Part shown: piece by piece, positions 35,689 through 44,025 of the stretch
Layout of the letters: the number at the start of each line of letters is the position of its first letter
How positions within the stretch are numbered: position 1 is the first letter of the stretch
From: JAKFWF01 sp963732635
GTDB lineage: Bacteria; Pseudomonadota; Alphaproteobacteria; Rhizobiales; Hyphomicrobiaceae
Direction: 5' to 3'
NCBI GenBank assembly: GCA_963732635.1
Contig: CAVTAL010000022.1
Location: forward strand, 62,001-126,000
DNA: 64,000 nt
The notes under the pieces: model-generated
The model's input: the letters and a program-made list of their open reading frames with translations, nothing else
Database searches by the model: none
Told to the model about the DNA's origin: nothing
Position numbers and translations under genes: made by a program

Positions 35689-37248
35689 TTGGTAGAAGTC
35701 CACATCGGCCGCGACAATCAGCGGCGGACTGCAGAAAGCCGGCGACAGGTGCTCAAGGTAGACCGATTGGCGATTACCGGCTTGCCGCTGCTCTCGTTCG
35801 AGGTGGCGGCCGGCGAGTGCGTCGCTGTCGAAGGCCCCTCGGGGTCGGGCAAGACGCGGATCTTGCGCGCCATCGCCGACCTCGACCCGGCCGGCGGCTA
35901 CGTCTATCTCGAAGGAGCCGAGAGGTCGGAAATTCCAGCCAATGCCTGGCGCAAGCGCGTCCGCTACGTATCCGCCGAGCCGGCCTGGTGGGCCGATACT
36001 CCGCGCGCCCATGTCACGGCCGCAGCCGAGGCCCAGCGCTTCGAACGGTTCGCGGCCTCGCTCGGCATCGACCGCGCCGCCCTCGACCAGCCAATCACGC
36101 AATTGTCGACTGGCGAACGCCTGCGCCTCGGTCTGGCGCGCGCCTGCTGCGACGAGCCGAACGTGCTGATGCTCGACGAACCGACCGGCGCGCTCGACCC
36201 GCAATCAGCCGCCCTCACCGAGGAGATGATCCGCTTTCTGCTGATTTCGCGGCGCGCCATCATCCTGGTCAGCCATGACCAAGGCCAAGTCGCGCGGCTC
36301 GCCCACAAGCGGCTGCTGCTGGCGCGCACCAAAGGATGCACGACCGGAACCGTCAGAACCCTCGACCGCGCCGGACGAGCCCCGACCGGCCGCCGACGAC
36401 CGGGTGGCGACGCTGGCGCAACGGTGGGAGCATGGCCCGTGACCTACCATTCGCTCACCCTCGTCGATCTCGGTCTTGCCGGCTTGCTGCTTGGCCTCAA
36501 TGCGCTGCTGTCATGGGGCTTCCGGCTCGGCCTCGAACGCTCGCTGCTGATCGCGGCCGTGCGCATGGCGCTGCAGCTCGGCGCCATTGGCTTCGTCCTC
36601 AAATTCGTGTTCGAGCAGGGTTCGCCGTGGCTCACCGCGGCGTTCGCCCTGATGATGATCGGTGTCGCCAGTTGGGAAGCGATCGCCCGCGCGCCCCATC
36701 GCATCGGTAGCGGCTGGCAGCATTGGGGCCTCGGCACATCAGCACTGCTGTTCAGCGGGCTCGTCGGCACACTCTACGCGGTTGGCTTGATCATCGCCGC
36801 CGATCCCTGGTGGACACCGCGCACGCTGCTGCCGATCCTCGGCATGGTCCTTGGCAATGCGCTGACCGGTGTCAGTCTGGTGCTCGACACCGTGACCACC
36901 GCGGTCGGGCGCGAACGGCCGTCCATCGAGGCGCGATTGGCCCTCGGCGCCACCCGTTTCGAGGCCATGCGCGATGTGCTGTCAGGGGCATTGCGCACGG
37001 CCATGACCCCCATCATCAACGTGATGGCGGCGGCAGGCCTGGTATCGCTGCCCGGCATGATGACAGGTCAGATCCTGGCCGGCGCCGATCCGGTCGACGC
37101 CGCCCGGTACCAGATCATGATCCTGTGCGTGATCGCCGGCACCACCGCGCTCGGCATCCTGCTGGCCGGCATCGGCGCGGTGTGGTTGTTGACCGACAAC
37201 CGGCATCGGCTGCGCTCGGAACGGCTGGTGGCAGCGGGCAAACCGTAG
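35689..37248 (+). CDS. FetA-FetB fusion: ABC iron-export-type ATPase joined to permease
   Basis: This is one uninterrupted frame of about 519 residues. The first part is an ABC ATPase: Walker A VEGPSGSGKTRILRAI, signature QLSTGERLRLGLARA, Walker B VLMLDEPTGALDP, H-loop ILVSHDQGQVARL. Residues about 215-250 form a basic linker (GRAPTGRRRPGGD). From VTYHSLTLVDLGLAGLLLGL on it is a UPF0014/FetB permease (GLERSLLIAAVRMALQLGAI, GATRFEAMRDVLSGALRTAM, MTPIINVMAAAGLVSLPGMM). In E. coli FetA and FetB are separate; the joint here could be a true fusion, or two genes whose frames merge by a lost stop (a GTG at 36440 would start FetB). The N-terminal start is uncertain (TTG 35689 or GTG 35749). Confidence 0.85.
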   Translation: MVEVHIGRDNQRRTAESRRQVLKVDRLAITGLPLLSFEVAAGECVAVEGPSGSGKTRILRAIADLDPAGGYVYLEGAERSEIPANAWRKRVRYVSAEPAWWADTPRAHVTAAAEAQRFERFAASLGIDRAALDQPITQLSTGERLRLGLARACCDEPNVLMLDEPTGALDPQSAALTEEMIRFLLISRRAIILVSHDQGQVARLAHKRLLLARTKGCTTGTVRTLDRAGRAPTGRRRPGGDAGATVGAWPVTYHSLTLVDLGLAGLLLGLNALLSWGFRLGLERSLLIAAVRMALQLGAIGFVLKFVFEQGSPWLTAAFALMMIGVASWEAIARAPHRIGSGWQHWGLGTSALLFSGLVGTLYAVGLIIAADPWWTPRTLLPILGMVLGNALTGVSLVLDTVTTAVGRERPSIEARLALGATRFEAMRDVLSGALRTAMTPIINVMAAAGLVSLPGMMTGQILAGADPVDAARYQIMILCVIAGTTALGILLAGIGAVWLLTDNRHRLRSERLVAAGKP

Positions 37249-37579
37249 GTTCTGATGTCCCTTGTCAACCACGATGCGCGCGGGTTTTCGTTGCGGCGTT
37301 GCGAAGGCAAGCCGCTGTCGTTTGCTGGTTCGTGCAGAAGGGGGGACGGGGCTCGAGACGTCGGTGATCAAGCTCTGATTCGCGGGTCGACACCGCATTT
37401 CCGTTTGTTCGTCCGGGGCTGCCTCTGTCTGGGTACGGGCATCGGTCTTGCGACCGGCCACACAACCTACCCGAGGGTTCCCCTGCCGTTGCCCCGTCCC
37501 CGCCTCTGCACGCACATATGTTAGCCTACCATCCGTTTACGTTGCGTTGTCGCATTGTGATGTGCGGGTCTGCGTCCGA
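37249..37579. other. Non-coding 331-base spacer, probably part of the IS110 right end
   Basis: No convincing gene is present; the small open frames are not protein-like. It contains several GC-rich inverted pieces. It lies downstream of the minus-strand IS110 transposase, and in the IS1111 subgroup such a downstream region encodes the element's guide RNA. I could not place the exact element boundary. Confidence 0.4.
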
Positions 37580-38704
37580 TCAGATCCGCGCCGGCGCAGC
37601 TGCGTGCATCGCCCGGTCGACCGCCCAGATGAAGCCGGCGAGTTCGCGGGCGATCGCGGTCACCGCGACCGTCGGCCGCTTGCCCGTCCGGCCGAGCGCC
37701 CGATAGCGCGCCGACAGCCGCGACTGCGCCTTCCAGGCGATGGCGCGCACGGCCTCCGGCGCCGCATCGACCTTGGCCTGCTTCTCGCGCCCGATGCGCG
37801 GCGGGTGCCGGTAGCTCCACGACGCCTCGACCAGCATGCGTCGTGCACGCCGGTTGCCGGCCTTGGTGATCGCGCCGCGCTTGACGCTGTCGCCGGTCGA
37901 GCGCTCCGACGGCACTAGGCCCAGATAGCCCATCAGCTCACGCGGGCTCGCAAACCGCGACAGGTCACCGATCTCGGCGAGGATCGTCACCGCCGCGATG
38001 GTATCTATGCCGCGCATCGCCTGCAGCGCCGTCACCATCGCGGCCAGCGACCACTCCGGCAGCGCCGCGCGGATCGCCGCCGCGAGACGGTCGGCACGCG
38101 CCTGCGCCTCGGCCTCCGCGCCGAGCGCCTCCTCGAACACGATGCGCTGTTCACGGTGGGTTATCTTCTGTGCACGCAGCCAGTTGCGGTGCGCTTTCCC
38201 CCACGTCTTCTTGCCCGGATAGTGCAGCCCGAGCCGCAGCAGCAGCGATGAGATCTGCAGGCGCTTGCGCTTCAGATCGTCGATCGCCGTCTCGCGCGCC
38301 CGGCTCAAATCGCGCATCGCCTCGTGGTGCTCGTCGGGCACCCACACCGCCGTCAACTCGCCGGCCCTGAGCAGCCGGGCGAGGTTCTCGGCGTCGCGCC
38401 GGTTGGTCTTGATGCGGTCGCCGGGCCTCGACGGAATGAGCGACGGCGCCACCACGATGCAGTCGTGGCCGAGGCTCTTGATCAGGCGGTAGAGCCCGTA
38501 CCCCGTCGGCCCGGCCTCGTAGCAGAACGTCACCTTGTCGTAGCGCGCGGCGAACTTGGCGACCAGCTTGCAGGTGGCCGCTTCGGTGGTGTCGAACTCG
38601 CCTTGGAAGCGCACTTCGCCGCCGCGCCCGCCGTCGGCAACGGCCACCGCATTCTTCAACTTCGAGGTATCGATTCCGATGAAAGCTTCGCTATACTGTC
38701 CCAT
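37580..38704 (-). CDS. IS110-family transposase (DEDD recombinase)
   Basis: The 374-residue protein has an N-terminal DEDD/RuvC-like domain: IGIDTSKLKNAVAVADGG (Asp), VTFCYEAGPTGYGLYRLIK (Glu), KTNRRDAENLARLLRAGEL (Asp, Asp). The C-terminal transposase_20 domain follows, IDTIAAVTILAEIGDLSRFA and RELMGYLGLVPSERSTGDSV, with the serine-bearing end ITKAGNRRARRMLVEASWSY. It is intact. The start MGQYSEAF at 38704 has CAAGGAGGG upstream. Confidence 0.93.
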   Translation of the reverse strand: MGQYSEAFIGIDTSKLKNAVAVADGGRGGEVRFQGEFDTTEAATCKLVAKFAARYDKVTFCYEAGPTGYGLYRLIKSLGHDCIVVAPSLIPSRPGDRIKTNRRDAENLARLLRAGELTAVWVPDEHHEAMRDLSRARETAIDDLKRKRLQISSLLLRLGLHYPGKKTWGKAHRNWLRAQKITHREQRIVFEEALGAEAEAQARADRLAAAIRAALPEWSLAAMVTALQAMRGIDTIAAVTILAEIGDLSRFASPRELMGYLGLVPSERSTGDSVKRGAITKAGNRRARRMLVEASWSYRHPPRIGREKQAKVDAAPEAVRAIAWKAQSRLSARYRALGRTGKRPTVAVTAIARELAGFIWAVDRAMHAAAPARI

Positions 38705-38811
38705 GACTCGCCCTCCTTGTGTGAGGCTCTGCCCGGCCAATCCGGGCAACCCTCGATAAGCTCATCGAGGGTGAGTCGCCTCTTGCGAGGAAGGGACATA
38801 CAGTCTGGGTT
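38705..38811 (-). ncRNA. Candidate IS110 bridge-RNA/left-end region (unproven)
   Basis: The 107 bases upstream of the transposase on its own strand include a near-perfect hairpin (CCCTCGATGAGC with GCTTATCGAGGG, 38749-38772) and a second one, TTGCCCGGATTGGCCGGGCA. In IS110 elements a structured bridge RNA from a non-coding end guides target choice. Length here is short for one, so this is a low-confidence suggestion. Confidence 0.3.
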
Positions 38812-38897
38812 AGGCCGCCACTCGCGGCCGTAACCCAACAATTTCGTCCGGCCTTGGAATGTTGGGTTACGCGCCAAAGTGGCGCTAACCCAACCTT
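38812..38897. repeat. Two-hairpin repeat family 2, copy 2
   Basis: GGGTTAGGCCGCCACTCG and GCGGCCGTAACCC form one stem. TTGGGTTACGCGCC and GGCGCTAACCCAACC form a second. Order and spacing match the copy at 28667-28759. It directly adjoins the IS110 transposase upstream region, perhaps marking the insertion site. Confidence 0.8.
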
Positions 38898-38937
38898 ACG
38901 GCACCAAGCATTCAGAACCGCACCAAGGTTGGCGTTA

Positions 38938-39372
38938 TCACTGCGGCTTCGGTGCCGCCGGCTTCGGCGCTGCGGCGGGAACTGTGCCGGTGGTCTTAGG
39001 TGCAGCCGGCTTGGCGGCGGCCGACTTGGTCTTCACGCCCATCGCCGGGGCGGCGGCATCGGCCGGCATCTTGTTGCCTTCCCAGCAGACGCTGGCGGTC
39101 GCCTTGCAGGTGTGTTCGTCGAACACACCGAAATCGAGGAACAGCTCGCAGGTCACGTCTTTCTTGCCGACGGTGAATTTCTTGATGCCGCGTTCCGAGG
39201 TCCACTGGGCGGCGTACTTGTCGAGCAGGCTCATCGCGTCCTTGGTCGGACCGGCTTTGCCGTAATCATTGACCGAGAAGGCCAAACGGGTGCAGGCCGC
39301 ATTCGCGGCATCAGCGGCGAGGCCGAGGGCGAGTACAGTGCTCAAAGCGGTGATCGTGGCGCGCAGTCGCAT
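38938..39372 (-). CDS. Small secreted cysteine-containing protein
   Basis: The 144-residue product has a clear signal peptide (ITALSTVLALGLAADAANAA). A compact middle region has four to five Cys (ACTRLAFSVNDYGKAG, DVTCELFLDFGVFDEHTC, ATASVCWEGNKMP) and the tail is Ala/Pro/Lys-rich. I do not recognise a family. It is the first of three small exported hypotheticals, all on the minus strand but widely spaced. Confidence 0.7.
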   Translation of the reverse strand: MRLRATITALSTVLALGLAADAANAACTRLAFSVNDYGKAGPTKDAMSLLDKYAAQWTSERGIKKFTVGKKDVTCELFLDFGVFDEHTCKATASVCWEGNKMPADAAAPAMGVKTKSAAAKPAAPKTTGTVPAAAPKPAAPKPQ

Positions 39373-39518
39373 GGGACCCCTGTCGGTTAACTATAAGGCT
39401 CTGCGACTTCCTATAGCTGGAAGACACAAGCCCTGCCTAGCCGACGAGGGTTTGAATTCGCGCGTTCGACGGTGGAATGTTGCGCAACTACTTCACGTGC
39501 ATGCGCAACAGCCGACAC

Positions 39519-39893
39519 TCAATTCTGATAGGGCGAGTTGCCGCCACGGGGCGACACGCCGCTGTCGAAGAAGAAGTCGCTGTCAAACGGTCCGCTGCTG
39601 GTTTGACGGCCGAAGTCGTTGTTGCGGAACAGGCTGTAACCGCTGTAACGCGACGAGCTGTCGCCATAGGTATTGATGCTGTCCGACGCGGCGTATGAAT
39701 AGCCGCCACGGCGCTGCACGAAGCCGCGCACCTGGGGGCCACGGCGATAGGAGCGCGAGGTGCGCTCGTCGCGGCTTTCCTGCGTCTCGACGATGCTCCG
39801 GACCGGCTTTTTCTTGGCTGCTTCCGCAGTCCCGCCGAGCGCGACCAGCGCGGCGGCGCCAGCCAGAAGTGAAAGAGTTGCATAGCGCAGCAT
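39519..39893 (-). CDS. Small exported Ser/Arg/Tyr-rich protein
   Basis: The 124-residue product has a signal peptide (YATLSLLAGAAALVALGGTA) and a low-complexity mature region rich in Ser, Arg, Tyr, Gly and Asp (RSYRRGPQVRGFVQRRGGYS, FDSDFFFDSGVSPRGG). It has no known motif. The composition suggests a disordered envelope-associated protein. Confidence 0.6.
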   Translation of the reverse strand: MLRYATLSLLAGAAALVALGGTAEAAKKKPVRSIVETQESRDERTSRSYRRGPQVRGFVQRRGGYSYAASDSINTYGDSSSRYSGYSLFRNNDFGRQTSSGPFDSDFFFDSGVSPRGGNSPYQN

Positions 39894-40046
39894 GTGAGCC
39901 GCTCCTTAGCCCGAGCCAAAAACCTGTGCGTCGAAGCTTAGCGCAAATCCTCAACGAATTCTTCAACAGAAGATCGTTACCGAGGCGGCTTTTGCATCCA
40001 GCTGTAGCGGCAGCGACACGATCTACACCGCCAGCGCCCGAAAACG

Positions 40047-40078
40047 ACTATGCCGGCACCTTCCGGCACCGGCATAAT
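40047..40078 (-). terminator. Possible terminator of the small minus-strand gene
   Basis: ATGCCGG and CCGGCAT arms around a GC-rich loop are followed on the minus strand by a short T run (CGTTTT). It is placed about 20 bases after the stop of the gene at 40100. Confidence 0.45.
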
Positions 40079-40099
40079 TCTCGAAACGAGCGCGAACCC

Positions 40100-40414
40100 T
40101 CAGACTTTGCAGATCGTCGCCTGGGTCACGCAGGTGTAGCCGAGGCCGCCCTTGGTGCAGCGGGTCTTGTTGGTGGTGATCTTGTAGCCGGGCGTCGTCT
40201 TGTTCGACATCCAAGACGCCCAGGCACCCCAATCGAACGACTGCAGGATGGCTTCATAGGCCTGGAACTTGGCGCCGGCTTCGTCGGTGTTGGTGCCTTC
40301 CGCGGCCTTGCCAAAGCAATTGCCCTTGGCGGCTTCGGCGGTGTTGGCGGTGGTCACGGCCAAGCCGGCGGCCAAAATGGCGGCGGCGGCGATCAGAACG
40401 GTCGTCTTGCGCAT
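40100..40414 (-). CDS. Small exported protein with cysteines
   Basis: The 104-residue product has a signal peptide (VLIAAAAILAAGLAVTTANT, cut near AEA). The mature part has GNCFGKAAEGTNTDEAGAKF and the end KTRCTKGGLGYTCVTQATIC, with four Cys. Similar small proteins are common hypotheticals in Bradyrhizobium relatives. The ATG at 40414 has GAGGAG upstream. Confidence 0.72.
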   Translation of the reverse strand: MRKTTVLIAAAAILAAGLAVTTANTAEAAKGNCFGKAAEGTNTDEAGAKFQAYEAILQSFDWGAWASWMSNKTTPGYKITTNKTRCTKGGLGYTCVTQATICKV

Positions 40415-40553
40415 GGTGAGTCTCCTCGGAAGCGGGCGGGGGAAGTCGGAACGCATGAATGAACTCGTGCAGCCGGTGTGCCCCGCCAGCGCCACGCTGT
40501 CGAGCACTGAACGACGTTTTCCGCTGCGCCGTGGCGCGCTGGCCATAGTGCAA

Positions 40554-41444
40554 TTACCGATCGTCGGAGCGCGGTACCTGTCGGCGCACGAGGCGCTGCA
40601 GCCGATAGCCGCCACCGCTGTCCTCGGCCAGCCGCTCGGCCAGCGCCGGCATCACAACCGCGAGCTGTTCTTCGAGCTGCCACGGCGGATTGACGATGGC
40701 GAGGCCGCAGCCGTTGAGCTTTTCCGGATGGCGCGGCTCGCGCAGCATGATCTCGGCGATCAGGCATTCGCGATGGCAGGTCTCGGCAATGGCGCGATGG
40801 AAGCGGGCGACGATTTTCGGCTCCTTGATCGGGTACCAGAGCACATAGGTGCCGGTCTCGAACCGGCGCACGGCGGCGACCAGCCCCTCGGTGAGGCGAA
40901 TGAGCTCGCCCGGTTCCTCGAACGGCGGATCGATCAGCACCACGCCACGGCGCTCCTTCGGCGGTAGCAGCGACTTCAGCGCGATCCAGCCGTCGAGCCC
41001 CAGCACCTTGACCTGATGATCGCCGTCGAACAGCTCGGCCAGCCGCGCCCGGTCATCTGGATGCAACTCGTTGACGACCAGCTGGTCGCCGCGCCGCATC
41101 AGCCGACGCGCGACCATCGGCGAGCCCGGATAGCGGGTGATCTCGGCCTTCGCCGCGGCATCGTTCTCGGCCGCGATCAGGTCGAGGTAGGGCGCCAGGA
41201 TCTCGGCCACGTCGTCCGGCAATGGCGCAGCGTCGGCGCCAAAGATCTTCGCGATCCCCTGCCGCCACTCGCCGGTCTTGTCGGCCGGGCCGTGGTTGAG
41301 CGCGTAGAAGCCGACACCGGCATGGGTATCGATGACGCGGAACGGCGTATCCTTCAGCTTCAGCCGCTCGATGACGAGCGCCAGCACGATGTGCTTCAGC
41401 ACATCGGCGAAATTTCCGGCATGGTAGACGTGGCGATAGTTCAT
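40554..41444 (-). CDS. rlmJ: 23S rRNA (adenine2030-N6)-methyltransferase
   Basis: The 296-residue SAM enzyme starts with the family block MNYRHVYHAGNFADVLKHIV and has VIDTHAGVGFYAL (SAM site), ARRLMRRGDQLVVNELHPDD and the catalytic motif VVLIDPPFEEPGE (DPPF). E. coli RlmJ has 280 residues. I used the conserved ATG at 41444, not the longer open frame to 41600. Confidence 0.93.
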   Translation of the reverse strand: MNYRHVYHAGNFADVLKHIVLALVIERLKLKDTPFRVIDTHAGVGFYALNHGPADKTGEWRQGIAKIFGADAAPLPDDVAEILAPYLDLIAAENDAAAKAEITRYPGSPMVARRLMRRGDQLVVNELHPDDRARLAELFDGDHQVKVLGLDGWIALKSLLPPKERRGVVLIDPPFEEPGELIRLTEGLVAAVRRFETGTYVLWYPIKEPKIVARFHRAIAETCHRECLIAEIMLREPRHPEKLNGCGLAIVNPPWQLEEQLAVVMPALAERLAEDSGGGYRLQRLVRRQVPRSDDR

Positions 41445-41571
41445 GGTCGCTTGCCTACACCGGACGGCCAGGATTTGCACTAGGAGGCAACAAATCGCTT
41501 GCCAGCCGCCGTCCGCCCTCACATGACGGTCGGTATCGCTGCCGGTGACGCAGCGCAATCGGGGGACGGCA

Positions 41572-42972
41572 ATGTCGGCACCAACCACGGCTTCGAACAC
41601 CGCTGCGCCAGGTGGCGTGACGCAATCGGCACCGACCAGCGCGCTCGCCGGCTGGGTGATGTTCGAATGGGCGACGCAGCCGTTCTATACCCTGATCGTC
41701 ACCTTCCTGTTCGGCCCCTATTTCGTCAACTACGTGGTCGGCGACAAGGCGCATGGCCAGGCGCTGTGGGGCTACGCCGCCGCCGCCGCCGGCATCCTGA
41801 TCGCGGTCGGATCGCCGCTGCTCGGCGCGGTCGCCGACGTAAAAGGTCAGCGCAAGCCGTGGCTGGCGATCTTCGTCGTCATTCTCGCCGCCGCCATGGC
41901 GACGCTGTGGCTCGCGACACCCGGTCTCAAGGGCGCCAATCTGTGGCTCGTCATGGCCGCGTTCGTGGTGGCGAGCGCGGTCGCGGAATTCGCCGTCGTG
42001 TTCTTCAACGCGATGATGCCGACGCTGGTGCCGCGCGACAAGATCGGCAAGCTGTCCGGCACCGGCTGGGCGATGGGCTACGTCGGCGGCCTCGTCGCCC
42101 TCGTTTTCATGGCGGGCTTCGTCGCCACCGACCCGACCACCGGCAAGACCATGCTCGGCTTCTCACCCGCCTTGAACCTCAACGCCGCCACGCACGAGAG
42201 CGATCGGCTGGTCGGCCCGTTCTCGGCGCTTTGGTTGCTGATCTTCTCTTTGCCGCTGTTCCTGTTCACGCCGGACGCGCCCCGCCACGCGGTGCATGGC
42301 ACTGTGCGTGACGGCCTGCGCGGCTTCTGGGCGACGGTGAAGGAATTGCCGGCGCATCCGGAGATCCTGACCTTCCTGATCGCCCGCATGATCTTCAGCG
42401 ACGGCCTGACCGCCATCTTCGTGTTCGGCGGCATCTACGGCTCGGCGGTGTTCGACTGGGGTCTGCGCGAGCAAGGCATGTTCGGCATCATCGTGGTGCT
42501 GGCGGGCGCGATCGGCGCGTTCCTCGGCGGTTTTCTCGACGACAAGATCGGCTCGAAGCGGGTGATCATCCTCGCCTTGATGGTGATCATCGTCGGCGCG
42601 CTCGGCATCCTGTCGGTCGACAAGACGCACGTCCTGTATACCCAGGTCGTGCCGGCGAAGGTGCCGGGCAGCGCGCCGTTCTCGGCCATCGGCGAGCAGG
42701 TGTTCCTGGCCTTCGCGATCCTGATCGGCCTCGTCGCCGCCCCGGTGCAGGCGTCGAGCCGCAGCCTCATCGCGCGACTGGCCCCGGTCGACCGGGTGAC
42801 CCAGTTCTTCGGCCTGTTCGCGTTCTCCGGCAAGGCGACTGCCTTCGCCGCGCCCCTGGTGGTCGGCTATGTCACCACCTGGACCGGCGACCAGCGCCAG
42901 GGCATGGCCGCGATCCTGGCCTTCCTGGTGATCGGCCTTGTTCTCATGATGATGGTGCGCGAGCGGCGGTAA
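41572..42972 (+). CDS. MFS transporter of the UMF1/Atg22-like family
   Basis: The 466-residue protein has twelve membrane segments. Family traits are AGWVMFEWATQPFYTLIVTF at the start, GSPLLGAVADVKGQRKPWLA (MFS loop motif), SGTGWAMGYVGGLVALVF, and PVQASSRSLIARLAPVDRVT near the end. The substrate is unknown. The ATG at 41572 has GGGGGA upstream. Confidence 0.88.
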   Translation: MSAPTTASNTAAPGGVTQSAPTSALAGWVMFEWATQPFYTLIVTFLFGPYFVNYVVGDKAHGQALWGYAAAAAGILIAVGSPLLGAVADVKGQRKPWLAIFVVILAAAMATLWLATPGLKGANLWLVMAAFVVASAVAEFAVVFFNAMMPTLVPRDKIGKLSGTGWAMGYVGGLVALVFMAGFVATDPTTGKTMLGFSPALNLNAATHESDRLVGPFSALWLLIFSLPLFLFTPDAPRHAVHGTVRDGLRGFWATVKELPAHPEILTFLIARMIFSDGLTAIFVFGGIYGSAVFDWGLREQGMFGIIVVLAGAIGAFLGGFLDDKIGSKRVIILALMVIIVGALGILSVDKTHVLYTQVVPAKVPGSAPFSAIGEQVFLAFAILIGLVAAPVQASSRSLIARLAPVDRVTQFFGLFAFSGKATAFAAPLVVGYVTTWTGDQRQGMAAILAFLVIGLVLMMMVRERR

Positions 42973-43034
42973 GGCACGGGACTGCGGCGCCCGACCGCTT
43001 GACCGGCCGGCTTCGGTCGGCTCAATACCCGTTC

Positions 43035-44010
43035 ATGGTGGCCGAAGCCGACATCGCGATACCGCCTGACGACGACGCAGCCTTGGCCGTGTTCGACGGC
43101 GACACCGGCTTGTCGCCGGACATGCCGCTGATCCCGCCGGCCGAACCGCGCGAAACCGCCTATTGGTTGCGCTGCCTCGCCACCGCCGCGATGCTGCACG
43201 CGGCGGTATTCGGCGTCCTGAACTGGCCCGTCGCCGACAATGCGCTCGGTGGCGGCGGCACCGATCTCGAAGCCATCAGCGTCGATATGGTGCAGGCGTC
43301 GGCGTTGCAGGCGATTGCCGATGGCGGCGCCGAATCGGCTGCCGGCGCGAATGGCCAGGCTCGACGAGCGCGACGGCTCGGACCGCCAGCAGGAAGCCGC
43401 CGCCGAGGCGCCCGATCGCAGGCTCGAGATGAAACCGGAAACGGCGGCGAAAGTGGAAAATCGCCGATCTCGTCATTCCAGATGCCGTCGTGAAGCCCGA
43501 ACCGCCGTTGCCGGAGTTGCCGGCGATCACGATCGCCCCGCACCAAGGCCGAGCAACCGGTGGAAGCTCCCGAAAGACCGGTCGAGACCAAGACGCCGCC
43601 CGGCATCACGGTTGCGGCCATGCCGAGCGCACCGTCCGAAGCCGCCGTCGCCGAGGCGCTGGGTGGCGCCACCGCGCAGGGCACCTCGGTGGTCGAGAAG
43701 CGCCATGCAATCGGCGGCGATCGCGATCACCGGCGAACTCGGCGTCTATGCCCGCAGCGTGCAGCAGGCGGTGGCAGCGCAATCCGCCGAAACTGCGCCA
43801 GATCGGAAGCGCTCGTGGCGAAGTCGTCATCAACTTCGCGCTCGGACTCGACGGCACCCTGCTGCGCGCCCGCGTCGCTGTCATCGAGCGGCAATTCGAC
43901 ACTCGACGAGGCCGCGCTCGCCGCGATCCGCAACACCAAGTTTCCAACTCCGCCGGGCGGCTCGCAGCCAAGCCAGCTCGTCTATCGATTTTCCGGTCAA
44001 GTTTCGCTGA
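43035..44010 (+). CDS. TonB-like energy transducer, broken by several frame changes
   Basis: The first frame gives an N-terminal segment with a membrane helix (CLATAAMLHAAVFGVLNWPV). It breaks near 43350 after GGAESAAG. Pieces of the rest lie in all three frames: RLDERDGSDRQQEAAAEAP, KPEPPLPELPAITIAP, PVETKTPPGITVAAMPSAPS, then the TonB C-terminal domain GVYARSVQQAVAA, GSARGEVVINFALGLDGTLL, STLDEAALAAIRNTKFPTPP and PVKFR at 44010. The order fits a TonB/TolA-like periplasmic protein of about 320 residues. At least five one-base changes are needed to read it. Confidence 0.7.
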
Positions 44011-44025
44011 AGGACTGTCCGCGCC

